This document shows, piece after piece, positions 19,403 through 29,416 of a stretch of 64,000 bases of DNA. Below the pieces are notes generated by a model. The model saw nothing but the letters and a program-made list of their open reading frames with translations. It was not told where the DNA came from and did not search any database. The stretch covers positions 62,001 to 126,000 of the forward strand of contig QCMR01000001.1 in assembly GCA_003213595.1 (NCBI GenBank), read 5' to 3'. Position numbers and translations under genes: made by a program. Source of the DNA: SAR86 cluster bacterium AG-422-E19. Its GTDB lineage: Bacteria > Pseudomonadota > Gammaproteobacteria > Magnimaribacterales > AG-339-G14. Every line of letters begins with the position of its first letter. Position 1 is the stretch's first letter.

Positions 19403-21492
19403 AAAGCAAAGCGCTTCAAAAAAACATCGCAAAAATAAAAGGGGTTGGTCCCAAAGTTAAAGAAGAGCTAAATAAAATTGGTATTAACCATATCCAAGAT
19501 GCTCTCTTTTTATTACCCAAGAAATACGAAAATCGAACGAAATTAACTTCCATAAAAGATTTAACTCCAGGAGAAGCGTTTCAATTTGAGGGTGAAATTC
19601 TTGAAAGCAAGACCATATTTCCAGGTAGGAGATCTTTTATGGCAAGAATATCTGACGGCACAGGATTTTTACAAATTAGGTTATTCTATTTTTCATTTGC
19701 TCAAGCCAAAGCTTTTAAAGTTGGTCTGTATGTTAGAGGCTATGGTGTTATTAGGACCAATGGCTCTTTGTTTCAGGTATTTCATCCAAGCTATAAAATC
19801 TTTGCATCATCCAAACGTCCTGTTTTAGATAATACCCTTACACCAATTTATTCTCTTGGTTCCACAAAACTGACTCAATTTAGAGCAAGAAACATAATTA
19901 AAGAATGTTTAAAAGAAATTGAGGAACTAAATCTCAATGAAAAGGAGATTGATTCAATGTTTAAACAACAAAAAATTAGTTCTTTATCAGTTAAAGATGC
20001 CTTACTGAAAATTCACAGCCCTTCTGTTGATGATGACATTATTAAAATCAATAGTTACAAGCACGAAGCTCAAGAACGTTTAATAGTAGAAGAATTAGCG
20101 ACGAATCTAATTGGAGTCAAAATTGCCTCCGAAAAAATTAATAAGCTCAAAGCAAAACAAATGCCAATTTCTAAAGAAGAAGTAGAGTTATTTAAAGAAA
20201 ATTTACCTTTTAAATTAACTAATGCTCAAGAAAGGACAATCAAAGAGATTTCAGATGATATATCTCTTACCAAGCCTATGAGGAGATTGGTCCAAGGTGA
20301 TGTGGGATCAGGAAAAACAGTAGTAGCTGCTGTAAGCATGTACATCTCGGCAAAAAATAACACGCAATCTGTTTTGCTCTGTCCCACAGAGGTTTTGGCT
20401 GAACAACATTTCAAAAACTTTTCAGCATGGTTTAAAAACACAGATATAAAAATTGAATTATTAACTGGGAAAATGCCTGTTTCGAAAAGAAGAGAAATCT
20501 ATCAGGACTTAGAAGATGGCGGAATTGATATTTTGATTGGTACGCATGCAGTCTTTCAAGATAAAGTGAAAATGAAAAATTTAGGGCTCGTTGTAGTTGA
20601 TGAGCAACAAAGGTTTGGCGTAAAGCAAAGATTTGATTTGGTTAAGAAAAGTTCCAATCAAATAATGCCCCATCAATTATTCATGACCGCTACGCCCATA
20701 CCAAGAACTTTAGCAATGACAATTTTTGCTGATCTGGAAACATCGAAAATTGATGAATTACCTCCAGGCAGAAAGCCAGTAGAAACTTTGGTTTACAGCG
20801 ATAAGAAAAAAGATGAAATAGTAAAAAGATTGGAGACTGTATGTAAATCCGGTAATCAAGTTTTTTGGCTTTGTACTATGATCGAAGAATCTGAAAATCT
20901 AGATGTTCAAGCTGCAGATGAAGCCAAAGAATGGATTAAAGAAAATACCAATGGTTTGAATGTTGGTCTTGTGCATAGCAAACTTTCAAAAGATCAAAGA
21001 GATAAGGCCATAGAAAATTTCAGAAGTGGAAAAACCGATGTTCTGGTTTGTACGACTGTCATTGAAGTTGGCATGGATGTCCCTAATGCTAGTTTGATGG
21101 TTATTGAAAACGCCGAAAGACTGGGTTTGAGTCAATTACACCAATTAAGGGGAAGAGTCGGAAGGAAAGCAGATTTAGATGCTTATTGTGTTTTGATTTA
21201 TCACGGAGAGATTGGTGAAATTGCTAAGGCTAGACTCGAAGCGATGAAATCGACAAATGATGGATTTGAAATCTCAGAGATTGATATGAAGCTGAGAGGT
21301 ACCGGAGAAATTCTAGGAACTAAACAATCTGGAGGAATAGAACTTAAGATCTCAGATTTATCTAGAGATGCTCATTTAATTAAAAAAGCAGAAAAACTGG
21401 TAGAAGGCTTAAATCAAAAAGACGAAGAAATATCTAAAATTCTTCTTGATAGGTGGCTAGGCGACAAACAAAATTTAATTATTGCTCAATAG
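19399..21492 (+). CDS. recG: ATP-dependent DNA helicase RecG
   Basis: GDVGSGKTVVA; VVDEQQRFGV; MTATPIPRTLA; QLRGRVGR. Confidence 0.97.
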   Translation: MKSKALQKNIAKIKGVGPKVKEELNKIGINHIQDALFLLPKKYENRTKLTSIKDLTPGEAFQFEGEILESKTIFPGRRSFMARISDGTGFLQIRLFYFSFAQAKAFKVGLYVRGYGVIRTNGSLFQVFHPSYKIFASSKRPVLDNTLTPIYSLGSTKLTQFRARNIIKECLKEIEELNLNEKEIDSMFKQQKISSLSVKDALLKIHSPSVDDDIIKINSYKHEAQERLIVEELATNLIGVKIASEKINKLKAKQMPISKEEVELFKENLPFKLTNAQERTIKEISDDISLTKPMRRLVQGDVGSGKTVVAAVSMYISAKNNTQSVLLCPTEVLAEQHFKNFSAWFKNTDIKIELLTGKMPVSKRREIYQDLEDGGIDILIGTHAVFQDKVKMKNLGLVVVDEQQRFGVKQRFDLVKKSSNQIMPHQLFMTATPIPRTLAMTIFADLETSKIDELPPGRKPVETLVYSDKKKDEIVKRLETVCKSGNQVFWLCTMIEESENLDVQAADEAKEWIKENTNGLNVGLVHSKLSKDQRDKAIENFRSGKTDVLVCTTVIEVGMDVPNASLMVIENAERLGLSQLHQLRGRVGRKADLDAYCVLIYHGEIGEIAKARLEAMKSTNDGFEISEIDMKLRGTGEILGTKQSGGIELKISDLSRDAHLIKKAEKLVEGLNQKDEEISKILLDRWLGDKQNLIIAQ

Positions 21493-21630
21493 CTATTCTG
21501 AAAATTTACAGGAATCAAACTGACAAGTATCAAAGGTATTCGTATTTTGAGCGGTTGTCTGTGTTGAGTTACCTCCTCCACAGGAAAATAAAACAAGTAA
21601 TAAAAAGAAAAAGCTAGCTTTGTTTGTCAC
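21493..21630 (-). CDS. Small predicted lipoprotein (GTG start proposed at 21630)
   Basis: [22 protein letters not shown]: hydrophobic stretch plus lipobox-like LFSC; about 45 aa; overlaps the 3' end of the preceding ORF. Confidence 0.45.
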   Translation of the reverse strand: MTNKASFFFLLLVLFSCGGGNSTQTTAQNTNTFDTCQFDSCKFSE

Positions 21631-22162
21631 AATAAAAGTTTCGAAGAGGTCCGCCAAAATGACCGGTTTTTTTCCCTGCAAACCTATTAGGGCCATGGAA
21701 TTTCAAGGAGAAACTTCTTTGAATTGAGTCTGACCAAGAAATATAAAGTTCATTATTTAATACTTTAAATTTTCCAGTTAAAGGATGGTCATTACCAAAA
21801 AGATCTCCGTTAGGGCTATTTGCAGATGCATCCCATGTACCAGGATTCCCAGTTGCAAAAGTCAATGAATAGCCTGATCTTTTGTAGACAGTAAAAGGCG
21901 CTGGAGTATTATCTGCGGACCACCCAGCAACACTATCGAAGCTTTCTCCACTAAATGCCAGACCAGTACATGTCCAGTTACCTAATAACATTTCATCTTT
22001 AACCTTTCTCGATGAAGACTTTAATTTTTTCATAACAGAATTCCACTCAGAAGACCTTAAAACATCTCCAGCTTTTTTATCTTGTGATTGAAGTTCTAGT
22101 TCGTCAGAAAATAGATTTAATGATATGAATATTAAAAATACTAATTTAAAAAACAATTTCAT
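21614..22162 (-). CDS. Secreted hypothetical protein
   Basis: N-terminal signal peptide-like [19 protein letters not shown]; paired Cys residues (TCTG, FYCDK); no family recognised. Confidence 0.7.
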   Translation of the reverse strand: MKLFFKLVFLIFISLNLFSDELELQSQDKKAGDVLRSSEWNSVMKKLKSSSRKVKDEMLLGNWTCTGLAFSGESFDSVAGWSADNTPAPFTVYKRSGYSLTFATGNPGTWDASANSPNGDLFGNDHPLTGKFKVLNNELYISWSDSIQRSFSLKFHGPNRFAGKKTGHFGGPLRNFYCDKQS

Positions 22163-22197
22163 AATATGATTTTAAAAAAAATAAGCTCAAATTGCTA

Positions 22198-24180
22198 TTA
22201 CAACAATGGGGAAATAACTAAACTCACTATTGCCATCACGTTAATAAGAATATTCATTGAAGGCCCTGAAGTGTCTTTAAATGGATCTCCTACAGTATCT
22301 CCAACGACGGCTGCCGAATGAGTATCGGTACCCTTCCCTCCAAGGTTTCCTTTTTCGATATATTTTTTTGCGTTATCCCAAGCTCCACCGGCATTAGCCA
22401 TCATTAAAGCCATCGCAACACATCCAATTAGTCCACCGCCAAGCATTCCACCCAAAGATTCTGCGCCTAAACCAAAACCTACTACAGCAGGCGCACCTAC
22501 TGCGATAACGCCTGGAATGAGCATTCTTTTCAGAGCTGCTGAAGTTGCAATATCAACGCACTTCGCTGTATCTGGTTCTGCATTTCCTTCAAGTAAGCCA
22601 GGAATTTCCCTGAACTGTCTTCTGATTTCATTGATCATTTCAAAGGCAGCATCTCCTACTGCAGTCATTGTGATTGAAGAAATTAAGAAAGGAATTGAGA
22701 TACCAATGAACATTCCTACTAAAACGCGTGGATCTGAGAGAAGCAGTTCAAACTCTCCTTTATTGTGAGCAACCGTTTCTACGAAGGCTGCGATAATAGC
22801 CAAAGCTGCTAGAGCAGCTGCACCAATTGCAAAACCTTTTCCTATGGCTGCAGTTGAGTTTCCAACCTCATCTAAGCCATCTGTAATTTCTCTGGTCTCA
22901 GGACCCATACCAGCCATTTCTGCTATACCGCCAGCATTATCAGCGACAGGTCCATAAGCGTCTATGGCCATGGTTATACCAACTGTAGCAAGCATTCCTA
23001 CGGCAGCTATTCCAACTCCGTATAGACCAGTCAAACTTGTTGATATCCAAATTATTGTTGCAAGCACGAGGATTGGAAGAACCACAGATTGCATACCAAC
23101 AGCTAAGCCGGTAATCATTACAGTTGCTGGACCAGTCTCTCCTGATTTTGCAATTCGCCTAATTGGACTGCTTCCAGTGTAATACTCAGTAATCAATCCT
23201 ATGAGAACTCCTCCGACTGCACCAGTAAGAACGGCAAGCCAAATATTAACAAAACCTTCTCCGATGAATAATTGGATTAGAAAATATGCGGCTATGATAA
23301 ATAAAACTGCCGATCCTATGGTGCCGGTTCGTAAGGCAGCATCAGGAGACATAGAAGAGAATGCTTTGACAATAATTATTCCCAGAACTGAAGCTATCAG
23401 TCCAATAGAAGCAAGCGCAAGAGGCAAAAGCATCATTCCAGAATCATCTAAAGTTGATGCAATAGCAATTGAAGCAATCATTGCTCCACAATAAGATTCA
23501 AAAATATCAGAACCCATTCCAGCAACATCGCCAACATTGTCACCAACGTTATCGGCAATTACACCGGGGTTTCTTGGATCGTCTTCAGGAATTCCTGCCT
23601 CAACCTTACCGACTAAATCAGCACCAACATCCGCACTTTTGGTATAAATTCCACCACCTACTCTTGAGAATAACGCTACACAGGATGCACCCATTCCAAA
23701 TCCTTCGATAGCTCTTGCAGTTGCTGGATCTCCACCAAAATAAAAATACAATCCTCCCAAGCCAACTAGCCCTAAAGAAGCAACACACAAACCCATTATC
23801 GATCCACCATAAAAGGCAATTGAAAGGGCTACTTTGGAGCCTTTTTCAGCTGCAGCGGTTGCTGTTCTGGAGTTTGCTTTCGTAGCAGAAAACATACCCA
23901 GCCAACCTGCTAAAGAGGAGGAAAGAGCTCCTGCTGTAACTGCAAGTGCAGTATTAAAACCAAGAGCAAAATAAGATAAAGCGATTAAAACTAAAACAAA
24001 GAAAAATAAGTATGTATATTCTCGGCGCATAAAGACCATTGCACCTAAGTGTATTTGGTCAGCAATTTTTTTTACTTTTTCAGAACCTTCGTCATAACTG
24101 ACAACAATAAAATAAATAACTAATGCAATTAACAAACCGAAAAGGCCGAAAATTGGCGGCATAGAAATATAAGTTTCCAT
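22198..24180 (-). CDS. hppA: Membrane-bound cation-translocating pyrophosphatase
   Basis: Polytopic; [60 protein letters not shown]. Confidence 0.96.
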   Translation of the reverse strand: METYISMPPIFGLFGLLIALVIYFIVVSYDEGSEKVKKIADQIHLGAMVFMRREYTYLFFFVLVLIALSYFALGFNTALAVTAGALSSSLAGWLGMFSATKANSRTATAAAEKGSKVALSIAFYGGSIMGLCVASLGLVGLGGLYFYFGGDPATARAIEGFGMGASCVALFSRVGGGIYTKSADVGADLVGKVEAGIPEDDPRNPGVIADNVGDNVGDVAGMGSDIFESYCGAMIASIAIASTLDDSGMMLLPLALASIGLIASVLGIIIVKAFSSMSPDAALRTGTIGSAVLFIIAAYFLIQLFIGEGFVNIWLAVLTGAVGGVLIGLITEYYTGSSPIRRIAKSGETGPATVMITGLAVGMQSVVLPILVLATIIWISTSLTGLYGVGIAAVGMLATVGITMAIDAYGPVADNAGGIAEMAGMGPETREITDGLDEVGNSTAAIGKGFAIGAAALAALAIIAAFVETVAHNKGEFELLLSDPRVLVGMFIGISIPFLISSITMTAVGDAAFEMINEIRRQFREIPGLLEGNAEPDTAKCVDIATSAALKRMLIPGVIAVGAPAVVGFGLGAESLGGMLGGGLIGCVAMALMMANAGGAWDNAKKYIEKGNLGGKGTDTHSAAVVGDTVGDPFKDTSGPSMNILINVMAIVSLVISPLL

Positions 24181-24233
24181 AAGTAACTCTCCCGAGAATA
24201 AAAACGCTAATTTACCAGATTAGTAACTATTTT

Positions 24234-25469
24234 TTAACTAATAAAATCTTTTCTTGAGAGCTGATTTTCTGAATTTGCAACAATGCAAGAGATAGTCGCA
24301 TCTCCTGATACGTTGACTGCTGTTCTTAACATATCTAATAATCTATCAACGCCAATGATTAAAGCGATTCCCTCAACTGGCAATCCTACTTGTTGTAAAA
24401 CCATGGCTAACATGATGAGTCCTACTCCGGGAACCCCGGCGGTTCCGATTGAGGCCAAAGTTGCTGTGACAATAACCATTAAATATTCCATCATGCTCAA
24501 ATCAACTTGATATACCTGGGCGATGAATACCGTTGCTACACCCTGCATGATTGCAGTGCCATCCATGTTTATGGTTGTTCCCAAAGGAATACAAAAAGAA
24601 CTTACAGATTTATCAACGCCGAGCTTTTCTTCTACAGTTTTCAAAGTTACCGGCATAGTTGCACTGCTTGAAGATGTGCTAAAGGCAAAAATAATCGCTT
24701 CTCTCATTTTTGAGAAGAAAATGAACGGATTAATTTTTGCTAACGAAGTTAGTAATACGCTATAAGTAAAAATAGCATGAAATATTAAAACCCCTACAAC
24801 AATTAGAAAATAATTAATTAAGGTGAAGATGATTGATATTCCCAAAGAGGAGAAAGTTGAGAATATCAAACAGAATACTCCAACTGGGGAAAGCCAAATT
24901 ACAAAATTAACTATGTTTAAGATAATCTCATTTAGATCTATGAAGAACGATCTTACTTTGGAAGTCTCGTTTGAAATTTTGTTTACACCATAGCCAAATA
25001 ACATAGCAAAAATGATGATCTGAATCATATTACCCTCTGCCATTGCTTCAATTGGATTGCTGGGAAATAAATTTACAAAAGTATCTTTCAGAGATGGAAT
25101 GGCATCTTGTTCAAAAGACGAATTACTTACCATGCTGACACCATTTGCCATTTCAAAGAAAGAGCTCACAAATAAAGCACTAATAATTGCCAATGCAGTA
25201 GTGAATAAATAAAGTGCTATTGCTTTAGAACTGATAGACAGGAGTTGCTTGTCGGAAGTTAGGTTGGAAACTCCCACAACCAAAGATACAAAAACCAATG
25301 GAACAACCAGTAATTTAAGAAGAGAAAGAAAAATACTTCCAAGAGCATCAATAAATTCTGAAAAGAAATTTAAAAAGCTTGGTAAATTTTCTTGAAAGAC
25401 AGAGTTTGAGATACTTCCAAAAATTATTCCGAGAAGCATCCCTAGAAGGATTTTTGCAGTTAAAGACAT
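24234..25469 (-). CDS. Dicarboxylate/amino acid:cation symporter (DAACS family)
   Basis: AFSTSSSSATMPVT; IPLGTTINMDGTA motifs. Confidence 0.93.
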   Translation of the reverse strand: MSLTAKILLGMLLGIIFGSISNSVFQENLPSFLNFFSEFIDALGSIFLSLLKLLVVPLVFVSLVVGVSNLTSDKQLLSISSKAIALYLFTTALAIISALFVSSFFEMANGVSMVSNSSFEQDAIPSLKDTFVNLFPSNPIEAMAEGNMIQIIIFAMLFGYGVNKISNETSKVRSFFIDLNEIILNIVNFVIWLSPVGVFCLIFSTFSSLGISIIFTLINYFLIVVGVLIFHAIFTYSVLLTSLAKINPFIFFSKMREAIIFAFSTSSSSATMPVTLKTVEEKLGVDKSVSSFCIPLGTTINMDGTAIMQGVATVFIAQVYQVDLSMMEYLMVIVTATLASIGTAGVPGVGLIMLAMVLQQVGLPVEGIALIIGVDRLLDMLRTAVNVSGDATISCIVANSENQLSRKDFIS

Positions 25470-25475
25470 TTGGGA

Positions 25476-25667
25476 TTAGTAGCTTTTTCCACCCTCCAAA
25501 GGAACCATCTCAAAATCTTCTTTTCCAACTCCGCAGTCAGGACAAACCCAGTCAAAAGGAACATCTTCCCATTTTGTTCCAGGTTCAATGCCGTCTTCAG
25601 GCCAACCTTCTGCTTCATCATAAATCAATCCGCAGACAATGCATTCCCACTTAATGTATTCTTCCAT
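25476..25667 (-). CDS. Rubredoxin
   Basis: [19 protein letters not shown]...[14 protein letters not shown]. Confidence 0.97.
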   Translation of the reverse strand: MEEYIKWECIVCGLIYDEAEGWPEDGIEPGTKWEDVPFDWVCPDCGVGKEDFEMVPLEGGKSY

Positions 25668-25710
25668 AGCTAAATAAGTTTAATATCTTTATGAGGTTTG
25701 GATTATATTC

Positions 25711-26562
25711 ATGTTGGACGTTTTAAAAAACTATTTTTTCCTTCTAAGACTAGATAAACCCATTGGAGTGTATCTTCTGTTGTGGCCGTCTTTAGCAGCA
25801 GTGTGGCTTGCTTCTGAGGGCAATCCAGGGCTTTTAATAATTATAATTTTTTGTCTTGGCAGTTTCTTCATGAGATCCGCAGGAGTAATCATCAATGATT
25901 ACTTTGATCAAGATATCGATAGAAAGGTATTAAGAACATTTAATAGGCCTATAGCTAACTATTCTGTCTCAGATAAAGAAGCCCTTGCCTTGTTTTCAAT
26001 ATTGTTGATTTTGTCATCAAGTTTGCTTCTTTTTTTAAATCTCAAAAGTTTATACATAGCTTTATTCTGTATTCTATTAATTTCTACTTATCCTCTGATG
26101 AAGAGATTTTTACCAATTCCTCAACTTTACTTGGGAATTTGTTATTCCATGGGAATATTTATGGCTTATGCATTTTATCAAGGAGCATTTCCTTTAAATT
26201 GTTGGTTGTTGTTTCTTGGAAACATTTTTTGGGTACTTGCCTACGATACAGTTTACGCATTGTCAGACAGAAAAGATGATTTGTTAATCAACGTAAAAAG
26301 CTCAGCAATTTATTTTCAAGGAAAAGAAAAGTTATTTTTATGGATAAGTTATTTTTTACTTATAACTTTTCTTCTTTTAATAGGAATTTTTAATTCCTTT
26401 TCTTTATTATATTTTTTTGTAGTATCAGCAAATATTTTATTGATCGTCTATTTGATGATCACTACTAATTTTGACAAACCCTCGGATTGTTCGAAATTTT
26501 TTAGAAAAAACCATTGGCTTGGTATAGGAATATTTTTAAGCTTTGTTGCTGCTTTTATATAA
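25711..26562 (+). CDS. ubiA: 4-hydroxybenzoate octaprenyltransferase
   Basis: RSAGVIINDYFDQDIDRKVLRTFNRPI; DRKDDLLINVKSSA; membrane protein. Confidence 0.94.
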   Translation: MLDVLKNYFFLLRLDKPIGVYLLLWPSLAAVWLASEGNPGLLIIIIFCLGSFFMRSAGVIINDYFDQDIDRKVLRTFNRPIANYSVSDKEALALFSILLILSSSLLLFLNLKSLYIALFCILLISTYPLMKRFLPIPQLYLGICYSMGIFMAYAFYQGAFPLNCWLLFLGNIFWVLAYDTVYALSDRKDDLLINVKSSAIYFQGKEKLFLWISYFLLITFLLLIGIFNSFSLLYFFVVSANILLIVYLMITTNFDKPSDCSKFFRKNHWLGIGIFLSFVAAFI

Positions 26563-27711
26563 ATGAAGGAAATTAAATTTAATAATTCAATAAGCTCTAT
26601 AGATAAAGAAAACTGGAACAAACTAATTCCAGATAACGATTACCCTTTTTTAAAATATGAATTTCTTGAGCTGCTTGAAAAAACAAATTGTGTCGGAAAA
26701 AATACTGGTTGGCATCCTGCACACATCTCTATAGAAGAGAATTCCGAGATCTTAGGGGCAATGCCGCTCTACATTAAAACAGATTCCTCTGGTGAATTTG
26801 TTTTTGACTACTCTTGGGCAAACGCTTTTTATCAACATGGCTTGGATTATTACCCTAAATTGGTCTCTTCCATACCCTTTACCCCTGCTACCGGTCCAAG
26901 AATTCTTCATCAAGATAAAGAATCCGCTGATCAAATATTTTCTCTGATTCTTTCTGGTGTAAAAAAGCTTAGCGAGGAAAATAATATATCTTCTTGGCAT
27001 GTCTTGTTTCCAGAAGAAAAGGACATAGGAGTCTTTTCTGAGAAATCTCTCAGTGTAAGGAAAAATGCTCAGTTTATTTGGTTCAATGAAAACTTTAATA
27101 CATTCGATGACTTCGTTGACACCTTCAGATCTAGACATCGAAAAAATGTAAAAAAAGAAAGAGAAAAAGTTTTAAACCAAGGTATAGACATACAAACTTT
27201 CTCAGGAACTGATTTAAATCAGGAGTTAATGATGCAGTTTTATGAATTCTACTTATCTACAAATTTAAAACGCAGTGGGCATTTTGGATATCTTACAAAA
27301 GAATTTTTTGAAGGATGCCTCGATACGATAAATGAAAATATCGTTCTTATGCTTGCAAAAGATACAAACAGTGATTCTCTGGTTGGAGGATCAATGTTTT
27401 TTAAAGATAAGGAAAATTTATATGGACGTTATTGGGGCTGCTCAGCTGAATATGATTGCTTACATTTTGAATGCTGTTATTACCAAGGAATAGAATTTGC
27501 TATCAAAAATAAACTTAATAAGTTTGACCCTGGCGTTCAAGGTGAGCATAAAATTAAAAGAGGCTTTAAGCCGACAATTACATATTCTGCACATTGGATT
27601 TCTGAACCTAACTTCAAAGATGCAATAGAAAATTTTGTGAATAACGAAGAACAACATATAAATGCCTATGTCAAAGCAACCAGCAAATATCTCCCTTTCA
27701 AAAGTATTTAA
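26563..27711 (+). CDS. GNAT-fold peptidogalycan-biosynthesis/recognition type protein (DUF482-like)
   Basis: RSRHRKNVKKEREKVLNQGI; GGSMFFKDKENLYGRYWGC; LNKFDPGVQGEHKIKRGFKP. Confidence 0.85.
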   Translation: MKEIKFNNSISSIDKENWNKLIPDNDYPFLKYEFLELLEKTNCVGKNTGWHPAHISIEENSEILGAMPLYIKTDSSGEFVFDYSWANAFYQHGLDYYPKLVSSIPFTPATGPRILHQDKESADQIFSLILSGVKKLSEENNISSWHVLFPEEKDIGVFSEKSLSVRKNAQFIWFNENFNTFDDFVDTFRSRHRKNVKKEREKVLNQGIDIQTFSGTDLNQELMMQFYEFYLSTNLKRSGHFGYLTKEFFEGCLDTINENIVLMLAKDTNSDSLVGGSMFFKDKENLYGRYWGCSAEYDCLHFECCYYQGIEFAIKNKLNKFDPGVQGEHKIKRGFKPTITYSAHWISEPNFKDAIENFVNNEEQHINAYVKATSKYLPFKSI

Positions 27712-28306
27712 AGATCATAAATCAAAAAAAAAGATTTTTTATTTGGTCAGGAAGGATAAAGATTTGATAGATTTGTTCATCAATTTTTCTAATTTTGGGG
27801 AATATAAAAGAGACAAAGGTTTTAAAGGAATTTTGCAATTGATAATTGAGCAACAGCTCTCTGTTGCATCAGCAAATGCAATATATAAAAAACTAAAGGG
27901 AAAAATGCAAAATATTTCTCCAGAATCTTTTTTAAAATTAAAAAAATCAGATCTAAAAAATTGTGGCTTAAGCAAACAAAAAATTAATTACTTAACCGAG
28001 TTTGCAAAAAAATGTGAAAAAAAGGAAATAAATTTTAGAAAAATTCATAAAATGGATGATGAAAATCTAGTACAAGAAATCACAAAAATTAAAGGTATTG
28101 GTCCATGGACGGCTCAATGTTACATGCTTGCTTCATTAAATCGAGATGATGTGTGGCCAGTTGCGGATTTAGGTTTAATGGAAGCAGTGAAACGAATAAA
28201 AAAACTCAAAGAGAGGCCTTCAGAAGAAGATATGGAAAAAATTTCTCAAATTTGGAGGCCTTATAGAAGTACTGTAGCTAATGTGTTATGGGCATCTTAT
28301 GACTAA
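27668..28306 (+). CDS. DNA-3-methyladenine glycosylase (HhH-GPD family); exact start uncertain (overlaps preceding CDS)
   Basis: IIEQQLSVASANAIYKKL; KIKGIGPWTAQCYML HhH-GPD; WRPYRSTVANVLW. Confidence 0.85.
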   Translation: MSKQPANISLSKVFKDHKSKKKIFYLVRKDKDLIDLFINFSNFGEYKRDKGFKGILQLIIEQQLSVASANAIYKKLKGKMQNISPESFLKLKKSDLKNCGLSKQKINYLTEFAKKCEKKEINFRKIHKMDDENLVQEITKIKGIGPWTAQCYMLASLNRDDVWPVADLGLMEAVKRIKKLKERPSEEDMEKISQIWRPYRSTVANVLWASYD

Positions 28307-28342
28307 ATTTTAAAATAAATAAAATCTCTATAGACTGGATAA

Positions 28343-28783
28343 ATGTTTAAAACCTATCGAAACTTAAAAAGCTTGCATAGCCTTTATGAGCAGAATTTTG
28401 TTTTGATAAATAAACTCTCTGGCGAGCTTGATAAATATAATGAATTCTCTTTTCAAGTTGGAAATCTTGAAATCAAAAGCAAGGTAAGCATTTCAAAGAA
28501 AGAGCTATCAAAATTTACAGACGAATTAAAATTTCAAATCAAAGATGCTACCGGAATAAAAGATATTGTTATCAAATGCAGAATTTACAAGGAAGCTAAA
28601 ATGATGGAAGTGATTGAATTTCAAAATTTTCATAAAGATTTGTTGTCTATTTTTAAATTAAAAAAAATGAATTTCGAAAAGGACGAACGTCTTCAGTGGA
28701 ATCTTTTTATGAATCAATTTTTGAATTATTCTATTCTTCATGGAAGAGCAATTGAAGATTATTTACCTTCACGGGTTCAATAG
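28343..28783 (+). CDS. DUF1249/YqiB-like protein
   Basis: C-terminal KLKKMNFEKDERLQWNLFMNQFLNYSILHGRAIE resembles YqiB; directly upstream of yqiA. Confidence 0.7.
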   Translation: MFKTYRNLKSLHSLYEQNFVLINKLSGELDKYNEFSFQVGNLEIKSKVSISKKELSKFTDELKFQIKDATGIKDIVIKCRIYKEAKMMEVIEFQNFHKDLLSIFKLKKMNFEKDERLQWNLFMNQFLNYSILHGRAIEDYLPSRVQ

Positions 28784-29315
28784 TTCAGCAGAATCAAAAA
28801 AGTCAAAAATTTTAGATTCTTACTTAGAAAAAGAAAAACTAATTAATCTAGAATCTCCTAACTTAAATAACTCTCCTGAGAAAGCAATCTTTCAAATAGA
28901 AAAAATAATTAGAGAAAGTTCAAGTAGGGTTTGTTTAGTAGGAAGTTCTCTCGGGGGCCTTTATGCAACTTTTGTTGCAGATAAATACAATCTTAAATCA
29001 GTGACCATAAATCCAGTTGTGACAAATCACATCTCTGGAATGAGAGATCTAGTGGGTTCACATAAAAACTTTCACTCGGATGAAGAATATGAATTTACAT
29101 TGAAAGACTACTTTGATTTACAAAAATTAGGATTAGAAAAACTTAAGAAGCCTTTAAATCACTTTTGTTTAATTAAGATGTCTGATGAAGTTTTGGATCA
29201 CAATATAACTTTCGCGTTTTTTTCAAAATCTTATGTGCTAAGTGAAAAAGGAGGAAATCATAGTTATGATGACTTTTTTAAAAAAATTCCTTTGATTTTA
29301 GAATATTTGTACTAA
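28740..29315 (+). CDS. YqiA/YcfP family alpha/beta-fold esterase
   Basis: IIYLHGFNSSAESKKS; LVGSSLGGLYATFVADKY; GGNHSYDDF. Confidence 0.85.
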   Translation: MEEQLKIIYLHGFNSSAESKKSKILDSYLEKEKLINLESPNLNNSPEKAIFQIEKIIRESSSRVCLVGSSLGGLYATFVADKYNLKSVTINPVVTNHISGMRDLVGSHKNFHSDEEYEFTLKDYFDLQKLGLEKLKKPLNHFCLIKMSDEVLDHNITFAFFSKSYVLSEKGGNHSYDDFFKKIPLILEYLY

Positions 29316-29324
29316 AATAGTGCA
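29308..29324. promoter_or_regulatory. NtrC-like operator 1: TGTACTAAAATAGTGCA
   Basis: Matches the TGCACYA-N3-TRGTGCA architecture with one half-site mismatch; about 100 bp upstream of the glnII ATG. Confidence 0.55.
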
Positions 29325-29351
29325 AAATAAGCTCTAAATAAAGACAAAAAA

Positions 29352-29368
29352 TGCACTATTTTATAGCA
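29352..29368. promoter_or_regulatory. NtrC-like operator 2 (degenerate): TGCACTATTTTATAGCA
   Basis: Perfect left half-site TGCACTA, two mismatches in the right half; 44 bp from operator 1. Confidence 0.45.
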
Positions 29369-29416
29369 ATTAGTTTGTTAATATTTTCTTCTAATTTTAT
29401 TTATACGGAGAATATA

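Noticed and set aside
22517-23711. Series of plus-strand ORFs antisense to hppA
   Set aside because: Shadow ORFs opposite a strongly conserved gene, with low-complexity Ile/Pro/Thr-rich or Gln/His-rich products.
24283-24765. Plus-strand ORFs antisense to the DAACS symporter
   Set aside because: Shadow ORFs of a conserved membrane protein; no independent signals.
29351-29416. Signal-peptide-like N-terminal extension (MHYFIAISLLIFSSNFIYTENI) on the glutamine synthetase ORF
   Set aside because: ATG 29351 overlaps the NtrC-like operator and lacks a Shine-Dalgarno. ATG 29417 has GGAG at proper spacing and starts the conserved GSII domain; a secreted GS is not credible.
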